This document shows, one piece after another, positions 26,479 to 38,489 of a stretch of DNA of 64,000 bases. The position numbers were made by a program, and so were the translations under genes. Positions within the stretch are counted from its first letter, which is position 1; every line of letters begins with the position of its first letter. The stretch lies in assembly GCA_945948515.1 (NCBI GenBank), contig CAMFBH010000005.1:1-64000 (forward strand), read 5' to 3'. Under the pieces are notes generated by a model. It was not told where the DNA came from and did not search any database. It worked only from the letters and a program-made list of their open reading frames with translations. Origin of the DNA: an uncultured Clostridia bacterium (GTDB lineage Bacteria; Bacillota; Clostridia; Oscillospirales; Acutalibacteraceae).

Positions 26479-28194
26479 TTACTTTTGAATCATTTTATCA
26501 ATAAGAGATTTAAGGTATTCTTTTGCATCGCTTAATGAAACCTTTTCGGAAATGCTCTTGTCTCTTGAGGAAATTTCAACAACATTTTCCTTTAGATTTC
26601 TTGGGCTTACAATAACACGGAGCGGAACTCCCAAAAGGTCTGCATCTGAGAACATAACTCCGGCGCTAACGCTTCTGTCATCGAAAATAACTTCAATCCC
26701 GTCATTTTGAAGAGAATTGTAAAGCTCGTCGGCACATTTTCTAACATCTTCATTATCTGCTCTTACGGCGCAGAGATGAACCTGCCACGGTGCAATTGAC
26801 ATAGGCCAAATCGGACCGTAATCATCATGATGCGCTTCGCAAACGGAAGCGGCAAGTCTTCCTACGCCTATTCCGTAGCAGCCCATAATCGGAATCTGTG
26901 ATTTACCGTCTTTATCAAGGTAGGTCATACCCATTGATTTCGTGTATTTTGTTCCGAGCTGGAAAATATTACCAACCTCAATACCTCTGCTGATTTTTAT
27001 TGCGTGCTTTTTACAATGTGGGCAAATTCCGTTGTCAATAATTTTAGCAAAGTCGTGGAATTCAATGCCTTCAATATCTCTTTCGGGGTCAAGTCCGGTG
27101 TAGTGATATTCTTCAACATTTCCGCCGCATGAGAGATTGTTTGCGCCTTTAAGCGATTCATCATACAAAACGGTGAAATCGCCATCAAGATTATAAGGAC
27201 CTATATATCCTGCCTTGAGATTACATTCCTCTGTTATAACTGCCGGGTGAATTTCACAGCCGAGGAAATTTGTGAGCTTTGTTTCGTTAATATCCAAATC
27301 TCCTCTGATGAAAACAACAACATATTTATCATCGTGATTCTGTTGGTAAACAACCGCCTTGCAGCTTTTCTCTTCGGGAGTGCCTAAAAACTCGCAAACA
27401 TCTTCAATGGTGTGAATATTCGGGGTGTGAACAAGCTTGAGCTCCTCGGAAACATCATCACGCTTGTTTTCAATTATGCTCGGAGCGGCTTCCATATTTG
27501 CACTGTATCCGCACTCGGAACAAATTGCAATGGAATCTTCACCGACAGGGGTGAGAAGCATAAATTCGTGAGAAACACTTCCTCCCATCATTCCGGAATC
27601 GGATGCAACCGAAACAACCTCGGGTACACCTGCTCTTGCAAAAATTCTTTCATAAGCCTTATGGCATTTTGCATAATAATCCTCAAGGTCCTCTTGATTT
27701 GTATGGAAGGAATAAGCGTCCTTCATCGTAAATTCACGCACTCGGATAAGTCCGCCTCTGGGACGCGCTTCATCACGGAATTTTGTTTGAATCTGATAAA
27801 TCATGAAAGGATATTTTGTGTAGCTGTTTGCATATTCGCGAACAAGGTGAACTGCCGCCTCCTCATGAGTCATTCCGAGAACGAGGGGACTTTTGTTTCT
27901 GTCGGTGAAACGAACGAGCTCACTTCCGATGCTTTCATATCTTCCGGATTCCTGCCAAAGAGAAGCGGGCATAACAACGGGGAACTGAACCTCCTGCCCG
28001 TCAATAGCGTCCATTTCCTCTCTGATTATTTGTTCAATCTTTTTTGTAACTCTTTTAAGAGGAGTGTAGAGGGAATAAATGCCGTTTGCAACATATTTTA
28101 TATATCCGCCTCTGATAGAGAGTGCGTGACTGTCAATAACGCAGTCGGCAGGTCTTTCCTTAAATCTTTCTCCAACAAGTTTATCAAGCTTCAT
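26479..28194 (-). CDS. proS: Prolyl-tRNA synthetase (bacterial type with editing domain)
   Basis: It charges tRNA-Pro. At 571 residues it is the bacterial ProRS with an inserted editing domain (about 225-390) between motifs 2 and 3. Class II motifs include FPVVMPASLWQESGRY, FRDEARPRGGLIRVREFTMKDAYSFH (motif 2) and MGCYGIGVGRLAASVCEAHHDDYGPIWP (motif 3). The anticodon-binding domain follows, with VIFDDRSVSAGVMFSDADLLGVP. Expression is under a T-box leader. Confidence 0.96.
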   Translation of the reverse strand: MKLDKLVGERFKERPADCVIDSHALSIRGGYIKYVANGIYSLYTPLKRVTKKIEQIIREEMDAIDGQEVQFPVVMPASLWQESGRYESIGSELVRFTDRNKSPLVLGMTHEEAAVHLVREYANSYTKYPFMIYQIQTKFRDEARPRGGLIRVREFTMKDAYSFHTNQEDLEDYYAKCHKAYERIFARAGVPEVVSVASDSGMMGGSVSHEFMLLTPVGEDSIAICSECGYSANMEAAPSIIENKRDDVSEELKLVHTPNIHTIEDVCEFLGTPEEKSCKAVVYQQNHDDKYVVVFIRGDLDINETKLTNFLGCEIHPAVITEECNLKAGYIGPYNLDGDFTVLYDESLKGANNLSCGGNVEEYHYTGLDPERDIEGIEFHDFAKIIDNGICPHCKKHAIKISRGIEVGNIFQLGTKYTKSMGMTYLDKDGKSQIPIMGCYGIGVGRLAASVCEAHHDDYGPIWPMSIAPWQVHLCAVRADNEDVRKCADELYNSLQNDGIEVIFDDRSVSAGVMFSDADLLGVPLRVIVSPRNLKENVVEISSRDKSISEKVSLSDAKEYLKSLIDKMIQK

Positions 28195-28284
28195 ATCATC
28201 CGCAGCCTTTCTGCCCGCATAAATTTTTTAACGGTAATTGCGGACACGGTTACCGTTATAACAGAGGGGAACGCAAAAATAAAA

Positions 28285-28502
28285 GCCCGGAGCATATAGC
28301 TCAGGGCGAAAATCCGCGGTACCACCTGAATTTTTAACTTATGTGCTTTTGCACCGCTCTGTAACGGGAGCTCCCGGAAACGCTTATTTCACGCTCGGCT
28401 CAAAGACGGGTTGGGCGCTCTCTGACAAAGGCTTTCACCTGCCGCCTTCTCTCTGAAGAACATTGAACGCTTACTGCTTCTTTTCTCTGCCTTTTTCTAT
28501 TT
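28285..28502 (-). promoter_or_regulatory. T-box leader (proline type) controlling proS
   Basis: On the minus strand the T-box AGGTGGTACCGCGG lies at 28327-28314. It is followed by a terminator hairpin (28307-28299 with 28293-28285) and a TTTTATTTTT run. Upstream AGAGAG plus an AAGGC/GCCTT stem match stem I; CCC triplets in GCGCCCAACCCG (about 28407-28418) are candidate specifiers. A small extra hairpin ACGGTAA/TTACCGT (28231-28255) follows before proS. This 339-bp gap holds no gene. Confidence 0.88.
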
Positions 28503-28508
28503 GAAAGT

Positions 28509-28537
28509 ATTTTAGCACAAGCAGAAGATTAAGTCAA
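28509..28537 (-). promoter_or_regulatory. Promoter of proS
   Basis: Minus strand TTGACT (28537-28532), 17 bp, TAAAAT (28514-28509) with TG extension. The -35 overlaps the stop codon of the upstream membrane protein gene (28534-28536). Confidence 0.7.
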
Positions 28538-29277
28538 GATTGATAATTTATCTGTTCTTCTTTTTTGAGCTTGATTGCATATATAAGGAAGAGCACTGCA
28601 GAGAAAAGCATCATTGCAATCCATAAATAATAGCTTCTTGAAATGTGGGTTGAATGAATGGCATTTATAATTATTGCCATAGTACGGCGAGCGATATTTA
28701 TTGAAAGCGCGAGCACCTCATAAACACATATTAGCATTGCGCTTTTTCCCTTGAGGTTATTTGCGATTGCAAGGAGAATAAGTAATCCTGCAAAATAAAA
28801 GGCAACGCTTGAAAAATATGACCAAAGCCTTGTTCGAGTAACTGCTTCAAGGTAACTGCTGACTGTTCCGCCTGTGTTTGTGAAAAACGGAATTATAACA
28901 AGAAGCGCCAAAACAGCTACGGCGCCGATTTCTTTTTTCTCTTGCTTTTTATATGCTTTGTATAAAATAAAAACGAAAACTGCAAGAGAAAAAGCAGATG
29001 CAAGCTTGTAGAATACAAATGCGTGAATATTAACACTTTCGAGCGAGGATAAATCCGGCGGAAGGAGTTTTAAAGAAAAAAGCGCCGAAAGCATAGTCTC
29101 AAATGTGCCCTTTATTGATAAGATTAAAAAGATACAAACAGCAGTTGCGAGCGTGTAAAGGATTGCTTGAAGCATAGCTTGTGAAGAGCCCGCAATTCGT
29201 GAAACAATATAGCAAAATGTGCTAAGCAATATAGTTAATGTGCATGCAATTCGGTCGGTTCTCTTAACATTATCCAT
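28534..29277 (-). CDS. Polytopic membrane protein of unknown function
   Basis: I do not recognise this 247-residue protein. It has about seven hydrophobic segments (near residues 10-25, 35-55, 90-108, 118-135, 155-175, 180-195 and 218-235) separated by short charged loops, including KAYKKQEKKE, and a charged C-terminus (KLKKEEQ). GGAGGG lies before ATG 29277. It ends exactly in the proS promoter and has no terminator of its own. Confidence 0.65.
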   Translation of the reverse strand: MDNVKRTDRIACTLTILLSTFCYIVSRIAGSSQAMLQAILYTLATAVCIFLILSIKGTFETMLSALFSLKLLPPDLSSLESVNIHAFVFYKLASAFSLAVFVFILYKAYKKQEKKEIGAVAVLALLVIIPFFTNTGGTVSSYLEAVTRTRLWSYFSSVAFYFAGLLILLAIANNLKGKSAMLICVYEVLALSINIARRTMAIIINAIHSTHISRSYYLWIAMMLFSAVLFLIYAIKLKKEEQINYQS

Positions 29278-29324
29278 ATTTTTCCCTCCTCAAAAAAAGT
29301 ATATAATATAACAACACTCTTTGT

Positions 29325-29368
29325 CAAATAAAAAGATACGGTATAACGCAAAACTGTTATACCGTATC
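29325..29368 (-). terminator. Terminator of upp-uraA
   Basis: A 13-bp perfect stem (29335-29347 with 29356-29368) followed on the minus strand by TTTTTATTTG. Confidence 0.8.
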
Positions 29369-29386
29369 CGAAAGCTTTTGTATTAA

Positions 29387-30745
29387 TTAGTTGTTTTTAG
29401 CCTTAGCAACATCTTCGTTTGAGAAAACATAATCTCTTCCGGGAAGAACTGCATTCAAAACAATTCCTGCGATTGCTGCAACAGCAAGGGCTGAAAGAGT
29501 GATTGCAAATTTGCCGATTGTGAAAGAGATACCGTCTGTAAGACCAAGTGCACAAACAAGGATAACTGCCGCAATGATTGTATTTCTCGGCTTTGAGAAA
29601 TCAACCTTGTTCTCAACAACATTTCTGATACCGATAGCTGAAATCATACCGTAGAGAACAAATGAAATACCTCCAACGATTGCAGCGGGCATTGAGTTGA
29701 TAAGTGCTGAGAATTTGGGGGAGAAGGAGAAGAGCATTGCAAAATAAGCTGCAATACGAACTACTCTGGGGTCATAAACCTTTGAAAGAGCAAGAACGCC
29801 GGTGTTTTCGCCGTATGTAGTGTTAGCAGGTCCGCCGAAAAGTGCCGATAAGGTTGTTGCAAGACCGTCGCCCATAAGAGAACGATGAAGTCCGGGGTCT
29901 GCAATGTAGTTTTTACCGCAGGTTGCGCCGATTGCGGAAATATCTCCGATATGCTCCATCATAGTTGCAAGAGCGATAGGCATAATTGCAATGATTGCCG
30001 TAATTGCTTTTGAAGTGTCGTGAACACCGCCGAATACTGTTGAGTTCCAGTCAATCGGAAGTCCTATCCAAGCAGCCTCTTTAACATTTGTAAAGTCGAT
30101 TGCAAAGCTTTCAACTCCGAAGCCGTTTCCAACGATGGCGGCAACTGCATATGAGCCGATAATTCCGATAAGAATGGGAATTATCTTAGTCATTCCTTTA
30201 CCAAAAATGTTAACAATTATAATCAAGCCGAGAGCAATTAATGCAAGAATCCAGTTCGATTTACAGTTGCTTATTGCTGTGGGAGCAAGTCCGAGTCCGA
30301 TTGCAATGATAATAGGTCCTGTTACAACGGGAGGGAAGAATTTCATAACCTTCTCGATACCGATTATCTTTATGAACAGGGCAAGCACAAGATAAACAAG
30401 ACCTGCGCATGCAACACCGAGACAAGCGTACGGAAGCATTTCCTTATTCGGAGTGCCGTCTTCAAGCATGGGAGCTATTGTTGAGTATCCTCCGAGGAAA
30501 GCAAAAGAAGAGCCGAGGAATGCGGGAACCTTAAACTTTGTGAAAACATGGAACAAAAGTGTTCCCAGTCCTGCCATTAACAGGGTTGTTGAAACATCAA
30601 GTCCGGTAATGAGCGGAACGAGAACCGTTGCACCGAACATTGCAAACATATGCTGGAAACCGAGAACTATCATTTTCGGAGCGCCAAGCTGGCGGGCATC
30701 ATAAATTCCTTTTGAGAAATCAGGTGATTTTTTGTCTTTAGCCAC
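29387..30745 (-). CDS. uraA: Uracil permease (NCS2 family)
   Basis: A 452-residue, about 14-helix uracil:proton symporter. Motifs include GFQHMFAMFGATVLVP at the N-terminus, FLGSSFAFLGGYS, VVTGPIIIAIGLGLAP, ATMMEHIGDISAIG with the substrate/proton glutamate, and DGLATTLSALFGGPANTTYGENTGVLALSK, the NCS2 signature with the second glutamate. It follows upp by 65 bp on the same strand, giving a uracil uptake and capture operon. Confidence 0.93.
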   Translation of the reverse strand: MAKDKKSPDFSKGIYDARQLGAPKMIVLGFQHMFAMFGATVLVPLITGLDVSTTLLMAGLGTLLFHVFTKFKVPAFLGSSFAFLGGYSTIAPMLEDGTPNKEMLPYACLGVACAGLVYLVLALFIKIIGIEKVMKFFPPVVTGPIIIAIGLGLAPTAISNCKSNWILALIALGLIIIVNIFGKGMTKIIPILIGIIGSYAVAAIVGNGFGVESFAIDFTNVKEAAWIGLPIDWNSTVFGGVHDTSKAITAIIAIMPIALATMMEHIGDISAIGATCGKNYIADPGLHRSLMGDGLATTLSALFGGPANTTYGENTGVLALSKVYDPRVVRIAAYFAMLFSFSPKFSALINSMPAAIVGGISFVLYGMISAIGIRNVVENKVDFSKPRNTIIAAVILVCALGLTDGISFTIGKFAITLSALAVAAIAGIVLNAVLPGRDYVFSNEDVAKAKNN

Positions 30746-30810
30746 TGGTTTATTTCCTTTCGTTATGTTGTATTTATTATTTTATTACATTATATATTGA
30801 TGCTGTGAAA

Positions 30811-31443
30811 TTATTTTGTGCCGAAAATTCTGTCGCCTGCATCACCGAGTCCGGGAACAATGTATCCGTTTTCATTGAGCTTTTCATCAAGTCCTGCACA
30901 GAAAATATCAACATCGGGATAAGCGTTTTTGAGTGCTTCAAGACCTTCCGGTGCGGCAATTATGCACATAAACTTAATGCTGCGCGGATTTCTTTTTTTA
31001 ATTTGTCCGATTGCATCAATAGCCGAGCCGCCTGTTGCAAGCATTGGGTCAAGAACGAAAACATCTCTTTCTTCAATATCCTTAGGAAGCTTGCAATAGT
31101 ATTCAACCGGTTCAAGAGTTGTTTCATCTCTGTAAAGTCCGATATGACCTACGCGAGCTCCGGGAACTAAAGAGAGGGCGCCTTCAACCATTCCGAGACC
31201 TGCCCTGAGAATTGGAACAAAAGCAAGCTTTCTTCCGGAAATGGTTTTGCATTCGGCAATTCCGCAGGGAGTTTTAACCTCTTTGCTTTCAAGAGGGAGA
31301 TCCCTTGTTGCTTCAAAAATCATAAGCGTTGCAATTTCGTTAACAAGTGTACGGAAATCCATAGTGCTTGTCTCTTCATTACGAAGAATGCTGAGCTTAT
31401 GTTGAATAAGCGGATGGTCCATAATTATGACTTTTCTTTCCAT
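30811..31443 (-). CDS. upp: Uracil phosphoribosyltransferase
   Basis: It converts uracil and PRPP to UMP. The 210-residue protein shows [23 protein letters not shown], the PRPP loop [16 protein letters not shown] and a C-terminal [14 protein letters not shown] that closes the uracil site. GGAGGAAC precedes ATG 31443. A possible promoter is TTGTTT, 17 bp, TATTAT upstream. I see no PyrR box; regulation is not evident. Confidence 0.95.
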   Translation of the reverse strand: MERKVIIMDHPLIQHKLSILRNEETSTMDFRTLVNEIATLMIFEATRDLPLESKEVKTPCGIAECKTISGRKLAFVPILRAGLGMVEGALSLVPGARVGHIGLYRDETTLEPVEYYCKLPKDIEERDVFVLDPMLATGGSAIDAIGQIKKRNPRSIKFMCIIAAPEGLEALKNAYPDVDIFCAGLDEKLNENGYIVPGLGDAGDRIFGTK

Positions 31444-31601
31444 TGTAGTTCCTCCTTAATTTTTCTCCTTATAATATCATATTATTGTCGAATAAACAAT
31501 AAAAGTAACAATAATGTAATTAATAAAATGAAAAAAATATTAAAAAGTCTGAATTTAATTGTGAATAAATTTTAAAAACCAAATAATTTTTGAAAAAAGT
31601 A

Positions 31602-31630
31602 TTGACAAAGGCAAACTTTGGATATAATAT
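31602..31630 (+). promoter_or_regulatory. Sigma-A promoter of the heat-shock operon
   Basis: TTGACA (31602-31607), 17 bp, TAATAT (31625-31630); TATAAT at 31623-31628 overlaps. It lies just upstream of CIRCE. Confidence 0.8.
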
Positions 31631-31639
31631 ATAAGCAAG

Positions 31640-31666
31640 TTAGCACTCGAGCAGGAAGAGTGCTAA
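31640..31666. promoter_or_regulatory. CIRCE operator for HrcA
   Basis: Perfect inverted repeat TTAGCACTC (31640-31648), 9 bp, GAGTGCTAA (31658-31666), identical to the consensus. HrcA binds it and represses the operon until heat or unfolded protein titrates GroE. Confidence 0.97.
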
Positions 31667-31689
31667 TTTCCAAAAAAGAGGTGAAAGGA

Positions 31690-32719
31690 ATGCTTGGCGA
31701 CAGAGCGAGTGCTATTTTAAAGCTCATTATTGATGAGTATATAAGAACGGGCGAGCCAATCGGTTCAAAAACGCTTTGTCAAATGCTTCCGTATTCCGTC
31801 AGCAGCGCAACAGTCAGAAATGACATGGCTCATTTGTCTGAACTCGGATTGCTCGAGCAGCGTCACACAAGCGGAGGTCGTGTTCCGGGAAAGGCTGCAT
31901 ACAGATTTTATATTGACAACCTTCTTTCTTCAAGGCAGATAACTCCCGAAGAAATGGGGAAAATCAATGAAATACTTTCTGTTAATGCTTCGGACCCTGA
32001 AAGGCTTCTTGCCGATGCGGCTCAGCTTGCGGCGGATTTAACGGGCTGCGCTTCTTTTTACAGTACGGTTAAAGACAGTTATGACTGTGTTCAGGGAGTT
32101 GAGCTTATTCCGGCAGGAAATCACAGAGCAATGATTGTTCTTCTTTCCGTTGGAGGAAAAATAAAATCCTCGCTTGCAAAAACCGAATGTATTATTGATG
32201 ATGAGTTTAAAGGCTTGTTTTACGGAGCAGTGAATGAGTTCTTTATCGGAACTCCTCTTTCGGAAATCAATGTTAATATTCTTCAGAATTCAATATCTAT
32301 TCTCGGAGAAAGAGTTTTTGATTTGCTACCTGTGCTTTCATCACTTTGTTCTCTTTGCAAAGAGGCGGGAGACGGAGCCTTTTGCACCTACGGCGAAACA
32401 AATCTTTTATCACACGAGGAGCTCGGAAACGGTGTTTACGGTTTGCTTTCGTTTTTTGCAGATAAAAAGCGTTTTTCCAAAATGCTCAACGATTATGCAA
32501 ACAGCAGATTGGGCACAAGACTTTTTGTCGGCGACGAAAATCCGTGCTATGAGCTTAAGAACACAGCAACAATGCTTGCAAAGTTCAATTACAATAATTC
32601 ACAAAAAGCAACACTCGGAGTTATAGGCTCAACAAGAATAGATTATTCTTATGTTCTTCCGAGAGTTGATTATATAACAAAAGCAGTTGACAGTCTTTTG
32701 AAAGAAGGAGGCGTAACAT

Positions 32720-32727
<8 letters not shown>
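31690..32727 (+). CDS. hrcA: Heat-inducible transcription repressor HrcA
   Basis: ATG 31690 follows GAGGTGAAAGGA; an upstream in-frame start would run through CIRCE and is rejected. The 345-residue protein starts with the winged-helix domain: RASAILKLIIDEYIRTGEPIGSKTL, SVSSATVRNDMAHLSELGLLEQRHTSGGRVPG. GAF-like and dimerisation regions follow, with a C-terminal LGVIGSTRIDYSYVLPRVDYI. It autorepresses through CIRCE. Its stop overlaps the grpE start. Confidence 0.95.
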
Positions 32728-35099
<2,372 letters not shown>

Positions 35100-35113
35100 T
35101 ACCAAAACCATAA

Positions 35114-35146
35114 AAAACAGCGCAAATTCTATTTGCGCTGTTTTAC
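35114..35146 (+). terminator. Hairpin between dnaK and dnaJ (terminator or attenuator)
   Basis: A 14-bp perfect stem (35114-35127 with 35131-35144), 3-nt loop and T run. It should reduce dnaJ transcription relative to dnaK unless dnaJ has its own promoter. Confidence 0.82.
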
Positions 35147-35209
35147 AGTATATTTCAGCGGATTGTTTGAAATTCGTTACATATTAACCAGCAAGACAGG
35201 AGGCAGTTT

Positions 35210-36355
35210 ATGCCTGAGGAAAAAAGAGATTATTACGAGGTGCTCGGTGTTCAAAAGGGCGCTTCAGATGATGAAATAAAAAAAGCATACCGCAAGGTTG
35301 CAAAAAAATATCACCCTGACCTTAATCCCGGAGATAAAACGGCTGAGGAAAAATTTAAGGAATGCAATGAAGCGTATGAAGTGCTTTCAGATCCTCAGAA
35401 AAAGGCTCGATACGACCAGTTCGGTCATGCCGGAGTTGACCCCAACTACGGTGCAGGGGGAGCAGGCGGTTACGGCGGAGGCTTCGGATTCGACGGAGAT
35501 ATTGATCTCGGAGATATTTTTTCTTCATTTTTCGGCGGAGGCTTCGGAGGCGGCTCGAGAAATCCAAATGCACCGCAAAGAGGAAGGGATATTCAAACCT
35601 CTGTTTCAATCACTTTTGAGGAAGCGGCAAAGGGTTGCAAAAAAGAAATTGAGGTTCCCCGAGTAGAAGATTGCTCCGAATGTCACGGAACAGGTGCGGC
35701 AAAAGGCTCAAGTCCCAAAACCTGCCCCGATTGTCAGGGTAGAGGCGTTGTCAATGTTCAGCAGAGAACTGCATTCGGCGTGATGAGCACTCAAAGAACC
35801 TGCTCACGCTGCGGTGGTAGCGGAAAGATAATTGATAATCCATGTCAAAAATGCAACGGTAAAGGTAAGGTTCGCAGAAAGAACAAGGTTGAGGTTAATA
35901 TTCCTGCCGGAATTGATAACAGACAGGCGGTAAGCGTCAGAGGCTTCGGCGATGCGGGTCTCAACGGCGGACCTGCAGGCGATTTAAAGGTTGTTATAAG
36001 CATTAAGCGCCACAAGGTTTTTGAGCGAGACGGTTTTGATGTTTGGATAGATAAGCATGTTTCAATAGCTCAGGCAACTCTCGGAGCGGAACTCATTGTT
36101 CCCACGCTTGAGGGCGATGTTAAGTACAATATGCCTGCCGGTACACAGCCCGGAGAAGTGTTTAAGCTTAAAGGTAAGGGAATTGAAAGGCTAAACGGAT
36201 ACGGCAAGGGCGATCAGTTTGTAAGAATCATTGTTGATATTCCAACCGATATCACCGAAGAGCAGAAAAATCTTCTTAAGCAGTTTGATAGGGATTATGT
36301 TCCTCCGAAAAAACAGGCTAAGGACGGATTTTTCGATAAATTCAAAAAGAAATAA
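35210..36355 (+). CDS. dnaJ: Co-chaperone DnaJ (Hsp40)
   Basis: A type I DnaJ of 381 residues that stimulates DnaK ATPase. The J domain (1-75) has the HPD motif in YHPDLNP, then a Gly/Phe-rich region (about 78-120). Four zinc repeats follow: [24 protein letters not shown] and CQKCNGKG. The substrate-binding C-terminal domains end near residue 345. GGAGG precedes the ATG. Confidence 0.97.
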   Translation: MPEEKRDYYEVLGVQKGASDDEIKKAYRKVAKKYHPDLNPGDKTAEEKFKECNEAYEVLSDPQKKARYDQFGHAGVDPNYGAGGAGGYGGGFGFDGDIDLGDIFSSFFGGGFGGGSRNPNAPQRGRDIQTSVSITFEEAAKGCKKEIEVPRVEDCSECHGTGAAKGSSPKTCPDCQGRGVVNVQQRTAFGVMSTQRTCSRCGGSGKIIDNPCQKCNGKGKVRRKNKVEVNIPAGIDNRQAVSVRGFGDAGLNGGPAGDLKVVISIKRHKVFERDGFDVWIDKHVSIAQATLGAELIVPTLEGDVKYNMPAGTQPGEVFKLKGKGIERLNGYGKGDQFVRIIVDIPTDITEEQKNLLKQFDRDYVPPKKQAKDGFFDKFKKK

Positions 36356-36364
36356 TAAAAATTG

Positions 36365-36400
36365 AAAAGGCGAAGCTTCGTTAGAAGCTTCGCCTTTTCT
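36365..36400 (+). terminator. Terminator of the heat-shock operon
   Basis: A 15-bp stem (36365-36379 with 36384-36398), 4-nt loop, T-rich end. Confidence 0.88.
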
Positions 36401-36438
36401 TGCTTTTGAAAATAAGAAAAAAGTGAAAGTGATATATG

Positions 36439-36476
36439 AAAAAGGCTGCCCAAAGAGAGAGGGAGAGAGGGCAGCC
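36439..36476 (-). terminator. Terminator of the YczE-type gene
   Basis: An 8-bp GC stem (36444-36451 with 36469-36476), purine-rich loop on the plus strand, and TTTTTC after it on the minus strand. Confidence 0.6.
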
Positions 36477-36499
36477 CTTTTGGCTGCTTAAAGATTCCG

Positions 36500-37330
36500 T
36501 TAGGAGCGGAATCCTGGTGCGTTGGCAAAAACAGGAGCTTTAACTTCTGCAAGAGTTCCGAGGTTTTTAACCATTGCACCTTTTATCATGAAGAATGCAA
36601 CATCACGGCTGATACGCTCGTAATCAACATTCATTATTTTTGATGAAACCTTTGCATTAAAGAAATTAACAAACGGGCCGAGGCAAAAAGCGTTTATAAT
36701 TGTTCCGATTCCGACATTTTTAATTGCCGAAAAATCTCCGCTTAATATTGCCTGCAATCCTCCGCTCAAAACAATTCCGATAAAAATTACGGAAAAGTCG
36801 GTTGCAACTCTAACCCATTTGAAAGGAATGTGCGTTGCGTTGCTTAACATAAATCCGAGAGCATCATACGGTCCTACGCCGACATTTGCGGTGAAGAACA
36901 AGCTGCTCGAAAATGAAATAACCGCCATACCGATTGCAAGAAGAACTATTCTCAAGCTGAGCGATGAGAGATAAGGCTCAAAAGCGTTGCTCATTATTCC
37001 CTGAAAAAATTCGCAGGTGTAACCCACTCCTATCATATTTGCTATTGTTCCAACTCCTGCAAGTCCGCGGTGAGCAACAATAATAACAAAAATCAAAATG
37101 GAGAGATTAATTATGAGCTGATATGTTCCGAATCTCATGCCGATTGCCGAAGCAATGTTCATATTCATTGAGGTGAAAGGGTCAACTCCGAATCCCGATA
37201 CCGAAAAGAGAGCGATTCCAAAGCCCATAATTAAAACGCTTAAAACCGAAAATACTGTGCGCTTAACCATATTGTGTTGGATAAACATATCTTTAATATA
37301 TGAATATGCTTCTTTTCTGATCTTTGTCAT
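36500..37330 (-). CDS. YczE/YyaS/YitT-type membrane protein
   Basis: A 276-residue protein with about five to six hydrophobic spans. GFGIALFSVSGFGVDPFTSMNMNIA (about residues 37-61, a GxGVDPF turn) and the later repeat FFTANVGVGPYDALGFML show the internally duplicated Gly-rich motif of the YczE family. Function is unknown in most bacteria. AGGAGGG precedes the ATG. A 6-bp hairpin (TGCACC 37343-37348 with GGTGCA 37353-37358) lies right beside that ribosome site. Confidence 0.8.
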   Translation of the reverse strand: MTKIRKEAYSYIKDMFIQHNMVKRTVFSVLSVLIMGFGIALFSVSGFGVDPFTSMNMNIASAIGMRFGTYQLIINLSILIFVIIVAHRGLAGVGTIANMIGVGYTCEFFQGIMSNAFEPYLSSLSLRIVLLAIGMAVISFSSSLFFTANVGVGPYDALGFMLSNATHIPFKWVRVATDFSVIFIGIVLSGGLQAILSGDFSAIKNVGIGTIINAFCLGPFVNFFNAKVSSKIMNVDYERISRDVAFFMIKGAMVKNLGTLAEVKAPVFANAPGFRS

Positions 37331-37385
37331 GCTGAACCCTCCTGCACCACCCGGTGCAACCCTTTTGTTCTATCTCTTGTTTGCA

Positions 37386-37414
37386 ATAATACACCTGTGT
37401 TTTTCAAAAATCAA
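37386..37414 (-). promoter_or_regulatory. Promoter of the YczE-type gene
   Basis: Minus strand TTGATT (37414-37409), 17 bp, TATTAT (37391-37386). In the rest of the 327-bp gap up to 37657 I see only a weak T-rich hairpin (37573-37587) that could end spoVT transcripts. Confidence 0.55.
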
Positions 37415-37657
37415 TAGAAAAAAGCCTTTTTCTGCCATTGATACTAAAATACAGGGTGTTTGCCATATAAATTGTACATAATGCACAAAAATCAGGGGAA
37501 CGATTTGGCAATGATAACCAATGCGGTGAATTTCCTGTAAAATCTCTGAAGGCATTGAAATAAAAAGAAAAATTGTTTTGAAAACAGAGATTTAAGCATA
37601 AATATTTTTACACATTATTATAAGTTGTAAAACGCTTAAATTTGTGCAAAACGACAG

Positions 37658-38194
37658 TTACTCCATTTGCTTACCCAAAAACGCCGCCGCAACCTGAATG
37701 AGCTTAATTTGTGTTTCGTTTGGAAGCGTATTTGAACCGTCGTCAATCATAGCAACCGCACCGCTTACATCGCCTCCGTAAATTATGGGATAAACCACCT
37801 GAGCCTTTCGCTCATAGCCTTCTATTGCACTCATGCTCGGAACATCACGGGTTGCTATATGAATTGCTCTTTTGTTCATTAAATCTTCAAGCTGATTAGT
37901 AACCCGCCTTTCAAGAACCTCACGCTTGCTTATGCCTGAGGCGGCAATAACATGGTCGTTGTCGCATATTGCAATCGGAATGCCGCCGTTTTTATGGAGA
38001 ACATCTGCATATTGGCTTGCAAAGGTTCCCAGCTCACCTATAGGCGAGTACTTTTTAAAAATGACTTCTCCGTCTGCCTCTGTGTAAATTTCAAGAGGGT
38101 CGCCCTCTTTGATACGAAATGAGCGTCTGATTTCTTTCGGAATAACAATTCTTCCCAAATCATCTATTCTTCTCACAATTCCAGTTGCTTTCAT
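37658..38194 (-). CDS. spoVT: Stage V sporulation protein T (AbrB-type regulator)
   Basis: A 178-residue late sporulation regulator that adjusts sigma-G-dependent genes in the forespore. The N-terminal AbrB swapped-hairpin domain (about 1-50) reads MKATGIVRRIDDLGRIVIPKE. The rest is a GAF-like dimer domain including ICDNDHVIAASGISKREVLERRV and VAMIDDGSN. Length and domain order equal Bacillus SpoVT. AAGGAG precedes the ATG. Confidence 0.95.
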   Translation of the reverse strand: MKATGIVRRIDDLGRIVIPKEIRRSFRIKEGDPLEIYTEADGEVIFKKYSPIGELGTFASQYADVLHKNGGIPIAICDNDHVIAASGISKREVLERRVTNQLEDLMNKRAIHIATRDVPSMSAIEGYERKAQVVYPIIYGGDVSGAVAMIDDGSNTLPNETQIKLIQVAAAFLGKQME

Positions 38195-38234
38195 ATTTGC
38201 TTTATTCTCCTTAAAATTGTAAATCTTTCTGTAA

Positions 38235-38263
38235 TATTTTGCACAGTAAAATACATTTAATAC
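38235..38263 (-). promoter_or_regulatory. Candidate sigma-G-type promoter of spoVT
   Basis: Minus strand GTATT (38263-38259), 17 bp, CAAAATA (38241-38235), each one base off the sigma-G consensus (GHATR and CATWMTA). Bacillus spoVT is sigma-G dependent; the match here is imperfect. Confidence 0.35.
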
Positions 38264-38283
38264 TTAAGAGAATTTTCTATTTT

Positions 38284-38440
38284 TTGACAAATAAAGAGAA
38301 AATACAGATATTAAAATAATTTTCTAAAATCAGGAGTTTGTATGAAATTAATGGAAAAAATAAAAACAGCTATTCCTTATTAACGGAATAACTGTTTTTG
38401 AAAAAGGTGCTTGTTTTTGGGGGGAAGCACCTGTTTTCAC
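38284..38440 (+). ncRNA. Candidate small transcript with 13-codon ORF and two terminator-like hairpins
   Basis: TTGACA (38284-38289) and GATATT (38307-38312) could drive an RNA with AGGAG at 38332-38336 and a short ORF at 38342-38383 (MKLMEKIKTAIPY). The ORF stop lies in the loop of a hairpin (38362-38376 with 38385-38399) ending in T5. A second hairpin (38405-38412 with 38425-38432) follows before the XRE gene. Both hairpins also have T runs on the minus strand. Whether it is a leader peptide, small RNA or small protein is unknown. Confidence 0.4.
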
Positions 38441-38489
38441 TGAGGGTGGATTAATGAGAAAGAATTATATATGTCACTGCATGAATATC

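Noticed and set aside
27412..28299. A 295-codon plus-strand open frame opposite the proS N-terminus and T-box
   Set aside because: It is antisense to a fully conserved ProRS, has no ribosome site and its protein has no recognisable fold; long shadow frames are expected opposite this codon usage.
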